NCBI RefSeq assembly: GCF_029238425.1
Contig: NZ_JAQWGB010000120.1
Span: forward strand, 1-38,621
Source of the DNA: Flavicella sp.
GTDB lineage: Bacteria > Bacteroidota > Bacteroidia > Flavobacteriales > Flavobacteriaceae
Length of the DNA: 38,621 nt
Direction of reading: 5' to 3'
In this document: positions 1 through 8,188 of the stretch, piece by piece
Layout of the letters: each line of letters starts with the position of its first letter
Position numbering within the stretch: position 1 is the stretch's first letter
Notes under the pieces: model-generated
The model's input: only the letters and a program-made list of their open reading frames with translations
Databases searched by the model: none
What the model was told of the DNA's origin: nothing
Made by a program: the position numbers and the translations under genes

Positions 1-2889
1 TCTTACAGAAGTTACATGTTCTTTTAAAATCATTCCACTATTGACATACGATTGGATTACAGAATCAATATCTGTTTCATAAATTATTTTTGAGAGCATT
101 TCATGAACTAGCAACCCGTAATTTACAGCAGTCTCATGATCTTCCCCCCAATGTTTGGAAGAATTCGATACAATTTTTATATCATGACTTTCCCAAGGGC
201 TTGAAATAAAATTTTGTTGAAATTCGAACCCTTCATTTTCCTCTATTTCCTTTTGGGAACTACATTTTTCTTTTGAACCAAAAGCATAACTCAAACTAGA
301 CATATCCCAGACATTATCATCTTCTAAAGTCTTCAAATAATTGATAAACAAACCAGAAAAATAATTCAAATTCTCTTCGTCTGTTTTTGAATCTAATTTA
401 TACTCAGTAATGATATACAACTGTTCCACGGCCCTTGTTAAGGCTACGTACAATAAATTAAAATTATCTAAATACAACTCCGACTGTCTTTCTTTAAAAA
501 GCAACTCCCCTTTTTCTCCGGTAAATCCAATATTTTTTCCACAAGAAACTCTAGACACTTTTAAATCACCAAATATAGACTCCTCAAGATCATCATACCA
601 CACCTTTGGACTCAATTCTGTATTCACACTTCTTTCACTTGGAAAGATAACTACAGGAAATTCTAATCCTTTTGATTTATGAATCGTCATGATTCTGACA
701 GCATCTTCACTTTCAGATGCTGCAATACTTAACTTTTCTTTTTTCTGATCCCACTCCAATAAAAAAGCAGCTAAATCATGATGATTTTTTCTCTGAAAAT
801 CCAATACAAAATCTAGAAAAAACTGAACATAAGCATCTGTAAACTGTAATAACTTAAACGCTCTAATGATATACTCCACACATTCATAAAAAGGCATTTT
901 TAAAAACAACTCATAGTTGAAAATAACATCATAATCGGCTAGTTTATTAAAAAAATCAACAGGCTCTAACTGCAACAATTCATCATAAAATGCATGATCC
1001 GATCTATTCAAAGAAATAAGATCCTTTATATAATTTAACACTTTGAACTTTGCATTCAAATCCATTGGATTCTGAATATAGCTAAGTAAATCAATAATAA
1101 ACTGAACTTTTAAACTATTTTGCAACAATAAAGTTTCAGATGAAATTATAGAAATATCATTCTCTGTAAGATAATTAGCGATCTGAATTCCATCTTTCTT
1201 TGTTCTAACGATAATGCATACATCCTTCCTTTTAAAACCACTGTCTAGACCTTCAATTATTTCTAGTACTTTTCTCGGATAAGAAAGGTCTTTCTCTTCC
1301 TTTTCTAATTCTTTTTGATCTACAAAATCAACCTGCACATACCCACCAATATTTTTATTTAACTTTTGACTATTCCCAATTTGATATAAATACTCATAAG
1401 TCGGATTGGTTAAAAAAGACGCTAAATGCGAAAAAAAGGAATTATTAAAAACTATAACCTCACTAAAACTACGATAATTAGTTTCTAAGTTTTCTAATTT
1501 TTTTTCAACAAAAAAAGGATTTCTAACAACAGAATTATTTCCCTCTAACGACAAGTCAATAAATTGTTCAGCTTTCCCACCACGCCAACGATAAATGGCC
1601 TGTTTTGCATCCCCTACTAACATCAAACTTCCCCCTTCTTGAGAAAGCGTATTACTAATTAATGGGATTAAGTTCTGCCACTGCATGGCAGATGTATCCT
1701 GCATTTCATCAATAAAAAAATGCTTGAATTTTTCACCTATTCGCTCATAAATAAAAGGCGCAGGCTCATTTTTTATTTTTTCACTTATCAATGCATTGAA
1801 CTCCGCACTTAAGCAAATGGTATTTTGTTCTTTGATATCATTCAACTCCTTTTGCACGTGGTTTAAAACCGCTAAAGGAATGATATCATTCAAAACCATA
1901 TTTATAAGAATATAATTCCCATGGTGCTTTTCATACAACAATTTACCTTCCTCATAAATCTGCATCAAATCAGAGCTAATAGCATCTATACTATTTTGAA
2001 TATCTTTTTTCGCTGTTTTTGAATAAAAAACGCCGTTGTCTAAATTCTTCTGAAGACGACCTACATATTTAATATCGTCATACTTTAAAACTCTTAATTT
2101 TGTGAATTTTATAAAATGTTTTGGTAAATCTGCACTAGAAAAACTCTTATGTTCCAAACCAGTCTGTTCTATTAAATCCAAACCTTTCTTCCCATTCTCT
2201 TCAAATAGAGTTTCTATTTTTGATTTATTCGATTTTAAAAGTTTTTCTATATTCTGAAAATCGGAAATCGTTTTCATTTGCAAACTTTGAATATAGCCTG
2301 CATCAGTTTCATTGATTAATATAGAAGCGATTGTATTTAATTCTTTTGAAACATCCCATGCTTTGTCATCCTCCACTTTTTGTAAAGAAAATGCAACTAA
2401 AATATCTGTGAGCTCTTTATTCAGTCCAATTTTTGAAATCAAAACATCGACTGCCTCACTGATCAATTTTGTCCCGTCCATCTCTACCTCAAAGTTCAAT
2501 GGAAGTCCCAAATCAAAGGCGAAAGTTCGAATCAATTTATGCGTAAAACTATCAATGGTTGTGATGTTAAATGCAGAATAATTTTGCAATACATTCTCCA
2601 ATATTCTTTTGGATTTTTTCTTCAATTTATTCGCATCCAATCCATTTTCATCTACAATAATATCAAACATGTCATTTGGATCTCCATCAGCAAAACTTCT
2701 CAAGTTTTCCAACACACGTTCTTTCATTTCAGCTGCCGCTTTATTGGTAAAAGTAATTGCTAAAATATTCTGAAAAACATATTCACTCTCAGAGGTAAGT
2801 AAAATTTTCAAATATTCTTTTACCAAAGTAAAAGTCTTACCACTTCCAGCTGAAGCATTATAAACTTGAAAAGAAGTTGAATTGACCAT
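1..2889 (-). CDS. AddA/RecB-like UvrD-family helicase-nuclease, 3' end outside the window
   Basis: Superfamily 1A DNA helicase of the RecB/AddA type, expected to unwind double-strand ends for recombinational repair together with an AddB-like partner. I translated the minus strand from the ATG at 2889-2887; the frame is open for 963 residues to the window edge. Motifs in order: Walker A NASAGSGKTF (Lys18), motif Ia ITFTNKAAAEM, motif II IDEMQDTSAM near residue 393, motif III LVGDAKQAIYRWRGG, motif IV LETNYRSF, motif V TIHKSKGLEFPVV and motif VI LYVALTRAVEQLYI. The last visible part, YGLLVHEMLSKI near residue 925, looks like the start of a RecB-type PD-(D/E)XK nuclease domain, so the rest probably lies to the left. 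DEMQDT replaces the more usual DEFQDT. The AddB-like partner is not in the window. The ATG sits only about 10 bases after a strong terminator hairpin. Confidence 0.9.
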   Translation of the reverse strand, partial: MVNSTSFQVYNASAGSGKTFTLVKEYLKILLTSESEYVFQNILAITFTNKAAAEMKERVLENLRSFADGDPNDMFDIIVDENGLDANKLKKKSKRILENVLQNYSAFNITTIDSFTHKLIRTFAFDLGLPLNFEVEMDGTKLISEAVDVLISKIGLNKELTDILVAFSLQKVEDDKAWDVSKELNTIASILINETDAGYIQSLQMKTISDFQNIEKLLKSNKSKIETLFEENGKKGLDLIEQTGLEHKSFSSADLPKHFIKFTKLRVLKYDDIKYVGRLQKNLDNGVFYSKTAKKDIQNSIDAISSDLMQIYEEGKLLYEKHHGNYILINMVLNDIIPLAVLNHVQKELNDIKEQNTICLSAEFNALISEKIKNEPAPFIYERIGEKFKHFFIDEMQDTSAMQWQNLIPLISNTLSQEGGSLMLVGDAKQAIYRWRGGKAEQFIDLSLEGNNSVVRNPFFVEKKLENLETNYRSFSEVIVFNNSFFSHLASFLTNPTYEYLYQIGNSQKLNKNIGGYVQVDFVDQKELEKEEKDLSYPRKVLEIIEGLDSGFKRKDVCIIVRTKKDGIQIANYLTENDISIISSETLLLQNSLKVQFIIDLLSYIQNPMDLNAKFKVLNYIKDLISLNRSDHAFYDELLQLEPVDFFNKLADYDVIFNYELFLKMPFYECVEYIIRAFKLLQFTDAYVQFFLDFVLDFQRKNHHDLAAFLLEWDQKKEKLSIAASESEDAVRIMTIHKSKGLEFPVVIFPSERSVNTELSPKVWYDDLEESIFGDLKVSRVSCGKNIGFTGEKGELLFKERQSELYLDNFNLLYVALTRAVEQLYIITEYKLDSKTDEENLNYFSGLFINYLKTLEDDNVWDMSSLSYAFGSKEKCSSQKEIEENEGFEFQQNFISSPWESHDIKIVSNSSKHWGEDHETAVNYGLLVHEMLSKIIYETDIDSVIQSYVNSGMILKEHVTSVR

Positions 2890-2898
2890 AAATTTATT

Positions 2899-2936
2899 TC
2901 AAAAAAAACTACCGAATCCAATATTGAATTCGGTAG
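2899..2936 (-). terminator. Rho-independent terminator of the TerB-like gene
   Basis: On the minus strand a near-perfect stem CTACCGAAT...ATTCGGTAG is followed by eight T. It ends the TerB-like gene and lies just before the helicase start codon. Confidence 0.8.
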
Positions 2937-2961
2937 TTAAAATTAAATTATTTCCCTTGAA

Positions 2962-3390
2962 TTAAAGAATTTTTTTCATCTCTAAAGAAAACTTTTCCAA
3001 TTCATAACCTTCTACCACAAAATTAACGGCTTTCGCTACGATTCTTTTGGTGTCTGAAACGATAAAACCAAGACCTACAGTAATTCTTTCTAACAAACGA
3101 AGCTGTTTTTCTTTGATTTTATTGTCTGCTATCACCACAGAAATCAAATTAAAAAATCGCTCCAATCGCGCATTTAAATTTGCGGGTGGATTGATAGGAA
3201 TAGAATTTGGAGCTTTTAATATTTTCTGATAATCTGCATCGGAAATATGCAATTGACGTTTTAAATGACTGATTACCTCTTGCTCCTTATCTGAAATTTT
3301 ATTATCCGAAAGTGCTAGTTTGATAATATTAGCAAAATGTCCTAAATTTCTTTTGTGTCCTCCTGTTTTGTATATATCTGCAAATGCCAT
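2962..3390 (-). CDS. TerB-like (tellurite-resistance TerB fold) protein
   Basis: 142-residue soluble all-helical protein with no signal peptide. Two similar segments, one with LALSDNKISDKEQEVISHL near residues 27-45 and one with VVIADNKIKEKQLRLLERI near 90-108, are the paired acidic DxxI.xxE helices typical of the TerB/DUF533-like fold, in which conserved acidic residues can bind divalent metal. Similar small proteins are common in flavobacteria and are sometimes misnamed as fructose-1,6-bisphosphatase. The exact role is unknown; tellurite resistance should not be inferred from the name alone. It lies downstream of a ZIP transporter and a metal-dependent repressor on the same strand, but a 63-base gap makes cotranscription uncertain. 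A strong terminator follows its stop codon. Confidence 0.75.
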   Translation of the reverse strand: MAFADIYKTGGHKRNLGHFANIIKLALSDNKISDKEQEVISHLKRQLHISDADYQKILKAPNSIPINPPANLNARLERFFNLISVVIADNKIKEKQLRLLERITVGLGFIVSDTKRIVAKAVNFVVEGYELEKFSLEMKKIL

Positions 3391-3453
3391 TTTTTATAAT
3401 TTTAAAGTTATCCTTCCTAAGATACAAAATCTCAAAAAGAAAAACACTTAAAA

Positions 3454-4272
3454 TTATCCTAAAGCAACATCCATACTCATCATAATAATGAATCCTGCGA
3501 TGAACCCCATGGTTGCAATATCGGTATATTTATCTTGTTGTGTTTCTGGAACCACCTCTTCAATCACAACAAAAATCATTGCTCCCGCAGCAAAAGCTAA
3601 AGCATACGGTAAAATAGGCTGAAATGACAAAACTGCCCAAGCCCCAAGCACTCCCGCCATAGGCTCAACAATAGCAGATAGCTGACCATACCAAAAACTT
3701 TTAAATCTACTTACTCCTTGTCTTCTTAATGGCATAGCAACAGCAAAACCTTCAGGGAAATTCTGAAGTCCTATTCCAATTGCTAAGGCTACGGCACCAC
3801 CAATAGTTGCTCCGTCAAATCCAGCTGCTACACCTCCAAACAAAACTCCAACTGCCAATCCTTCTGGAATATTATGTAGCGTAATCGCCAACACCAACAA
3901 AGTTGTTTTATGCCATGGTGTTTTAATCCCTTCTGCTTCTTTAAAATTGATATGAATATGAGGTAAAACCTTATCCAATCCGAACAGAAATAAGGCTCCT
4001 AGAAAAAATCCAATCGCTGCAGGCATTACTTTGGTAAAACCCTCACCAGCACTCATTTCTATCGCTGGCGCCAACAAACTCCAAAAACTTGCTGCTACCA
4101 TAACTCCACCTGTAAAACCTAACATCCCGTCTAAAACGGCCCTGTTCATGGTTTTAAAGAAAAACACTAATGACGCTCCCAGACCTGTTAAAAACCAGGT
4201 AAATAATGTGGCATACAAAGCCGCCAAAATCGGGTCTATTCCTTCTAAATAATTTACTACTTGATCTAACAT
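3454..4272 (-). CDS. ZIP-family divalent metal transporter (GufA/ZupT-like)
   Basis: 272-residue inner-membrane protein with about eight hydrophobic segments, matching the length of bacterial ZIP carriers that import zinc, iron or manganese. The two signature metal-site helices are visible: LHNIPEGLAVGVLFGG (His133, Asn134, Glu137) and GLQNFPEGFAVAMPL (Asn171, Glu174). A short His-containing stretch, KVLPHIHINF near residue 105, lies in the cytoplasmic loop between TM3 and TM4, as expected for a ZIP metal-sensing loop. The second motif begins with Gln rather than the His found in ZupT, closer to the GufA branch. The start overlaps the end of the DtxR-family gene by 7 bases (4266-4272), so the two form an operon in which the regulator probably controls this carrier. 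The metal cannot be read from sequence alone. Confidence 0.9.
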   Translation of the reverse strand: MLDQVVNYLEGIDPILAALYATLFTWFLTGLGASLVFFFKTMNRAVLDGMLGFTGGVMVAASFWSLLAPAIEMSAGEGFTKVMPAAIGFFLGALFLFGLDKVLPHIHINFKEAEGIKTPWHKTTLLVLAITLHNIPEGLAVGVLFGGVAAGFDGATIGGAVALAIGIGLQNFPEGFAVAMPLRRQGVSRFKSFWYGQLSAIVEPMAGVLGAWAVLSFQPILPYALAFAAGAMIFVVIEEVVPETQQDKYTDIATMGFIAGFIIMMSMDVALG

Positions 4273-4940
4273 TCTAATTCTTTTTTAACAAATAAATTTT
4301 TTGTGATTTGATGCGAAATAGACATAATTCTATCCCCTAATTCTATTTTCATAGAATTATCAAATACTTCAATATTTATGATTTTAATACTACTTCCCAA
4401 TTTAATCCCCAAGCCATCCAAATATTTCAAGAACGACTTTGAAGAATCTTTTACTCCTAACACCACACAATTACTTCCTGCCTGTAAAGAGGAAAGCATC
4501 ACATCTGTATGATGTGCAATATTTCCATTTTCATCAGGAATCGGATCTCCATGCGGATCATGCGTAGGGTATTCTAAAAATCGATCTAGTTCTTTGGTAA
4601 GTTTAATCGACTTTACATGCTCCAGCTGCTCTGCAATTTCATGCACTTCATCCCAACTGAAATCCAAATGCTTCACTAAAAAAACTTCCCATAAACGATG
4701 CTTTCTAATAACACGCACCGCTATTCCCTTCCCATTTTCTGTAAGTGATACTCCTTGGTATTTTTTATAATCGACTAATTTTTTATCCGCCAATTTTTTC
4801 ACCATATCCGTTACAGAAGATGCTTTCGTTTCTAATTTTTCTGCAATAGCATTTGTACTTACAGCTTTTGACGCGGTAAGAGACAAGGTAAATATTGCCT
4901 TTAAATAATTTTCCTCAGTTTGAGACAGTTCTAAATTCAT
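4266..4940 (-). CDS. DtxR/MntR-family metal-dependent transcriptional repressor
   Basis: Metal-sensing repressor of iron or manganese homeostasis. An N-terminal winged helix (about residues 5-75, with AEKLETKASSVTDMVKKLADK as recognition region and YQGVSLTENG as wing) is followed by the metal-binding dimerisation domain (RKHRLWEVFLVKHL, HEIAEQLEHV and the family motif CPHG-like THDPHGDPIP), then a C-terminal FeoA/SH3-like domain from about residue 150. I start it at the ATG at 4940-4938 (224 residues, MNLELSQTEENYLK); an in-frame ATG at 4961 would add seven residues, but a TAnnTTTG box (4947-4954) lies between the two, which favours the shorter form. It overlaps the ZIP gene and is divergent from a TonB receptor across a perfect 36-bp palindrome, its likely operator. 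Whether the cofactor is Fe, Mn or Zn is open. Confidence 0.92.
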   Translation of the reverse strand: MNLELSQTEENYLKAIFTLSLTASKAVSTNAIAEKLETKASSVTDMVKKLADKKLVDYKKYQGVSLTENGKGIAVRVIRKHRLWEVFLVKHLDFSWDEVHEIAEQLEHVKSIKLTKELDRFLEYPTHDPHGDPIPDENGNIAHHTDVMLSSLQAGSNCVVLGVKDSSKSFLKYLDGLGIKLGSSIKIINIEVFDNSMKIELGDRIMSISHQITKNLFVKKELEC

Positions 4941-4946
4941 GGTGCG

Positions 4947-4954
4947 CAAATATA
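4947..4954 (-). promoter_or_regulatory. -7 box of the DtxR-family gene (TATATTTG)
   Basis: The minus strand reads TATATTTG, matching the Bacteroidetes -7 consensus TAnnTTTG, with a weak TTTCG -33 element 19 bases upstream at the edge of the palindrome. It ends only six bases before the ATG at 4940, so transcription would start at or next to the start codon. Confidence 0.5.
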
Positions 4955-4975
4955 TACACAATATTTATATTTACG

Positions 4976-5011
4976 AAAACATATTTTTAGACTTATCTAA
5001 AAATATGTTTT
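4976..5011. promoter_or_regulatory. Perfect 36-bp inverted repeat, likely DtxR-family operator
   Basis: Arms aaaacatatttttaga (4976-4991) and tctaaaaatatgtttt (4996-5011) are exact reverse complements around the spacer ctta. It lies in the divergent region between the repressor/ZIP operon and the TonB receptor, overlaps the -33 to -7 region of the receptor promoter and touches the -33 region of the repressor promoter. Position and symmetry fit a metalloregulator operator; binding is inferred. Confidence 0.75.
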
Positions 5012-5018
5012 ATCTTTG
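5011..5018 (+). promoter_or_regulatory. -7 box of the TonB receptor gene (TATCTTTG)
   Basis: TATCTTTG matches TAnnTTTG exactly and begins on the last base of the 36-bp palindrome, so a bound repressor would block it. The start codon is 68 bases downstream. No clear TTTG -33 element is seen; a T-rich stretch inside the left palindrome arm is at the right distance. Confidence 0.65.
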
Positions 5019-5086
5019 CAAAAAATTTAATTTAAAGTCATCTGTTTGGATGTCAAGTTCAAACAAAACATATATTTTCAGATTCA

Positions 5087-7402
5087 ATGAAATACTACCT
5101 ATTTATAACAGTTATATTATTCTCACTTGTTACCAAAGCTCAAACCAGTATCCTTGAAGGGATGGTAACTTCTAAGAACACACCCGTAGTTGCTAATATT
5201 TTTATAAAAAACACCCAAACCGGAACTACTTCCGATTTTGATGGAAATTATAATTTAAAGATTTCAAGCGCCAAACAAACTCTTGTCATCAGTGCTGTAG
5301 GTTTCAAAACAAAAGAATTCGAAATCAATCTTCAAGAAGGAGAAACAAAAAACTTAAACATAGAGCTTAGGGAAGATGTATTAGGTTTAGATCAAGTGGT
5401 GGTAACAGCTACAAGAGGACATTTAAACAGAAAGAAAGCACCTGTGATTGTAACGGTAACGGATGCCAAAACTCTTGAAGCAACACAATCAGTAAGTTTA
5501 TCTGACGGTTTGAACTTTCAGCCAGGACTAAGAATGGAGAATAATTGCCAAAACTGCGGTACTTCTGAAGTAAAGATGAATGGATTAGGAGGTGCGTACT
5601 CTCAAATATTAATTGATAGTAGACCTATTTTTAGTTCTTTGAATAGTGTTTATGGATTGGATCAAATTCCAGCCAACATCATCAAGCAAATAGAAGTTGT
5701 TCGTGGAGGTGGTTCTGCCTTATACGGATCCAATGCCATTGCAGGAACTATCAACATCATCACCAAAGACCCTATTGAAAACAAATTTTCTATTGGCACC
5801 AACCTGGCACTGATTGACGGTCAGTCAAATGACAACACCTTATTATTTAATGGTACTGTAGTTACAGAAGATTTTAATTCCGGAATTGCTTTATTCGGAA
5901 TGAAACGAAAACGTGATTCATACGACGCGGATAACGATGGATATACAGAAATTCCGCAATTGGAAAATACTTCTTTCGGATTCAAGGCATTCAACAGACC
6001 TGGAGAAAGAAAAAAAATAACTGCAGAATTCAATGCTATCAATGAGTTTAGAAGAGGTGGTAATAAACTAAATGAACTTCCATTTTTAAGCGATGTTACA
6101 GAAGAAATAAATTCTACTGTTGTCGGGGGTGGACTTACCTACGATTATCAAAGTAAAAACCTTAGAGACAAGTATTCTTTATACGCCTCTACCTCGATCT
6201 CAAAAAACGACAACTTCTATGGAGGATTGAATGGAGAAGACCCAACAGATGAAAATATCATTCAGAGCATTGAAGGATATGGAAAATCAAAAGACAACAC
6301 TTTCGTTACAGGGTTTCAATTTTCTCATTTATTCAAGCAGTTTCTAAACAATAAAGGAACCTTTACTGGGGGTATTGAATATAAATACAACGACATTGAT
6401 GACAGAAAGGAAAATCCAGATTTTGAACCCATCATACAAGTAACCAGATTGTATGGGATTTACGCACAACAAGAATGGATTGTAAACAATAGACTTAGAT
6501 TACTTGGTGGATTAAGAGCTGACATGCACAATTTAGCAGACGAAAAAGTGGTATTCAACCCGAGAGCAAATATTTTATACAGCATTAGTAAAAACCTTAG
6601 ATGGAGAACTAGTTATGCCAAAGGATTTAGAGCTCCGCAATTATACGGTGAGGATATTCATGCTGGATTGGCAGGAGGTGAAATAAGTAGAGTTAGAAAC
6701 TCGGATGATTTAAAATCTGAAACTTCACATAGTTTTCTGACCTCTTTAGATTGGTCTCAAGAAATTGGTGCTGGAGATTTCTCTTTAGTGTCAGAACTTT
6801 TCTTTACGCAATTAAACGATGCTTTTGCCTTAGAACAGGGTACCGAAACGGCTCCTGATTCTGGAATTTTTGAGTGGGTAAGAGTCAACACCTCAGGTGC
6901 AAAGGTATATGGTTTGAATATGGAGTTAAAGTATACTCCTAATGAAAAATGGCTAATCCAAGCCGGAGGAACACTACAAAGATCTATTTATAATGAAAAA
7001 GTAGAATGGTCTGAAGACGAACCAGATCAAGCAACAAAAGAATTCAATGAAACACCTAATCTATATGGGAATTTTATTGTCACCTATGCACCTATAAAAG
7101 CATTTCAAAATAATTTATCTGCTGTATATACCGGACCTATGTATGTGCAACACTTAGCAGGTTACATCCCAAACGACAAACTTGAAAGAACAACTTCATT
7201 TTTTGAATTGAACTGGAAAAGTTCTTATGAATTCCATTTAGACGATCACAAGCATACTTATCTACAATTTTCTCTAGGAGTACAAAATATATTTAATTCT
7301 TATCAGAGTGATTTCGATCAAGGACCTGATAGAGATGCAACCTATAATTATGGTCCACAAAGACCAAGAACATTTTTTATGGGACTTAAATTTGGAATAT
7401 AA
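5087..7402 (+). CDS. TonB-dependent outer-membrane receptor, probably metal-regulated
   Basis: 771-residue outer-membrane receptor for energised uptake of a metal complex or cofactor. Order: signal peptide (1-18, cut near TKA/QTS), carboxypeptidase-D regulatory-like beta-sandwich (about 20-95), a TonB-box-like DQVVVTATRG (102-111), plug domain (about 115-230) with VVRGGGSALYGSNAIAGTINIITK, then a 22-strand barrel to the C-terminal FFMGLKFGI. The plug carries ENNCQNCGTSEVKMNGL with Cys154 and Cys157, a CxxC conserved in a family often labelled BtuB- or colicin-receptor-like. It is shorter than SusC proteins (about 1000 residues) and has no SusD beside it, so glycan import is unlikely. It is divergent from the DtxR-family gene across the palindrome, which suggests Fe or Mn uptake under that repressor; the ligand is not determined. 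Confidence 0.93.
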   Translation: MKYYLFITVILFSLVTKAQTSILEGMVTSKNTPVVANIFIKNTQTGTTSDFDGNYNLKISSAKQTLVISAVGFKTKEFEINLQEGETKNLNIELREDVLGLDQVVVTATRGHLNRKKAPVIVTVTDAKTLEATQSVSLSDGLNFQPGLRMENNCQNCGTSEVKMNGLGGAYSQILIDSRPIFSSLNSVYGLDQIPANIIKQIEVVRGGGSALYGSNAIAGTINIITKDPIENKFSIGTNLALIDGQSNDNTLLFNGTVVTEDFNSGIALFGMKRKRDSYDADNDGYTEIPQLENTSFGFKAFNRPGERKKITAEFNAINEFRRGGNKLNELPFLSDVTEEINSTVVGGGLTYDYQSKNLRDKYSLYASTSISKNDNFYGGLNGEDPTDENIIQSIEGYGKSKDNTFVTGFQFSHLFKQFLNNKGTFTGGIEYKYNDIDDRKENPDFEPIIQVTRLYGIYAQQEWIVNNRLRLLGGLRADMHNLADEKVVFNPRANILYSISKNLRWRTSYAKGFRAPQLYGEDIHAGLAGGEISRVRNSDDLKSETSHSFLTSLDWSQEIGAGDFSLVSELFFTQLNDAFALEQGTETAPDSGIFEWVRVNTSGAKVYGLNMELKYTPNEKWLIQAGGTLQRSIYNEKVEWSEDEPDQATKEFNETPNLYGNFIVTYAPIKAFQNNLSAVYTGPMYVQHLAGYIPNDKLERTTSFFELNWKSSYEFHLDDHKHTYLQFSLGVQNIFNSYQSDFDQGPDRDATYNYGPQRPRTFFMGLKFGI

Positions 7403-7438
7403 AAAAAAGGGTGATTGAAAATTCAATCACCCTTTTTT
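7403..7438. terminator. Bidirectional terminator
   Basis: An A-run, stem GGGTGATTG/CAATCACCC and T-run directly after the TonB receptor stop codon. It is symmetric and serves both the receptor and the convergent gene ending at 7454. Confidence 0.88.
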
Positions 7439-7453
7439 AATTATGAAATTGAA

Positions 7454-8047
7454 CTAATTATTGGTTGTAAAACCATGTCCTGTTCTTCTTTTATTCCTTT
7501 TACCTTTACTTTCTCCAAAAGTTACAATCAAACTTCCTGACACTTGAGTATGTGACCCAAAATTTTCATAAGTAGACTCTGAAACAAACCTGTGCACCAC
7601 CTGACCATTTAAGCCAACTTTTGGTAGCACCCAATAAGTCAGGCCAACCCCTGCATTAACAGAAATAGACCTATCATTTTTATCCTTTACCAATAACCCA
7701 ACTCCTCCTATCAATTGCGGCACCCACTTTTCTTCTGACAATCCAAAATCATATTTAGCAAAAAAGTCCATGATTGTGACATCATATTTATTTATAAAAA
7801 GACCGTTAATACTAGAAACACCTGTGATTGTCATTCCCGCTCCAATCGTGAAACCCTTGTCCAAATAGCGCATCACGCTCACATTTGGAATTTGAACATT
7901 AAATCCTTCGTCGACAAACCCATCGGTATTGGTACAGTCAATAAAACTTCCTCCAAAGCTAACGGCCCATTTTACTGTACTGTCCTGTGCAAATGAGTGA
8001 ATACTCAAAAAAAGAAGCAGTATTAAAACAATATTTTTTCCAAACAT
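7454..8047 (-). CDS. Secreted outer-membrane beta-barrel-like protein of unknown function
   Basis: About 197 residues from the ATG at 8047, where a clean signal peptide begins (MFGKNIVLILLLFLSIHSFAQ, cut after SFA). An in-frame ATG at 8074 would put nine residues before it and is less likely. The mature part consists of short alternating segments rich in Gly and aromatic residues (VSFGGSFIDC, KGFTIGAGMTI, WVPQLIGGVGLLV, ISVNAGVGLTYWVLP, SGSLIVTFGE), the pattern of a small eight-strand beta-barrel of the porin/OmpX-like type. The tail KGKRNKRRTGHGF is very basic and lies after the last predicted strand. No specific family could be recognised. It is convergent with the TonB receptor, and its own promoter was not located. 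Confidence 0.7.
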   Translation of the reverse strand: MFGKNIVLILLLFLSIHSFAQDSTVKWAVSFGGSFIDCTNTDGFVDEGFNVQIPNVSVMRYLDKGFTIGAGMTITGVSSINGLFINKYDVTIMDFFAKYDFGLSEEKWVPQLIGGVGLLVKDKNDRSISVNAGVGLTYWVLPKVGLNGQVVHRFVSESTYENFGSHTQVSGSLIVTFGESKGKRNKRRTGHGFTTNN

Positions 8048-8164
8048 ATTACTATTTTTTCCTAAGAAACACATCTTTATTAAAATTCTTATTTTCTAAA
8101 CTTTATTAAAACAAAGTCAAACTATTATTCTAATTTCTTGGTACAAATCTATCCATAATTAATT

Positions 8165-8172
8165 TATCTTTG
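8165..8172 (+). promoter_or_regulatory. -7 box upstream of mfd (TATCTTTG)
   Basis: Exact TAnnTTTG match ending 16 bases before the TTG start of mfd; no convincing -33 element at standard spacing. Confidence 0.55.
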
Positions 8173-8188
8173 ACAAAATTTTTTTCTT

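Noticed and set aside
410-2763. Several plus-strand open frames of 74-90 codons (410-682, 2312-2581, 2539-2763)
   Set aside because: They lie antisense to the helicase, whose motifs are continuous on the minus strand, and their translations show no domain.
2962-3390. Tellurite-resistance determinant
   Set aside because: Only the TerB-like fold is suggested; no other ter genes are present, so resistance is not supported.
5087-7402. TonB receptor as SusC of a polysaccharide utilisation locus
   Set aside because: It is about 250 residues shorter than SusC proteins, has no SusD neighbour, and shares its control region with a metal repressor.
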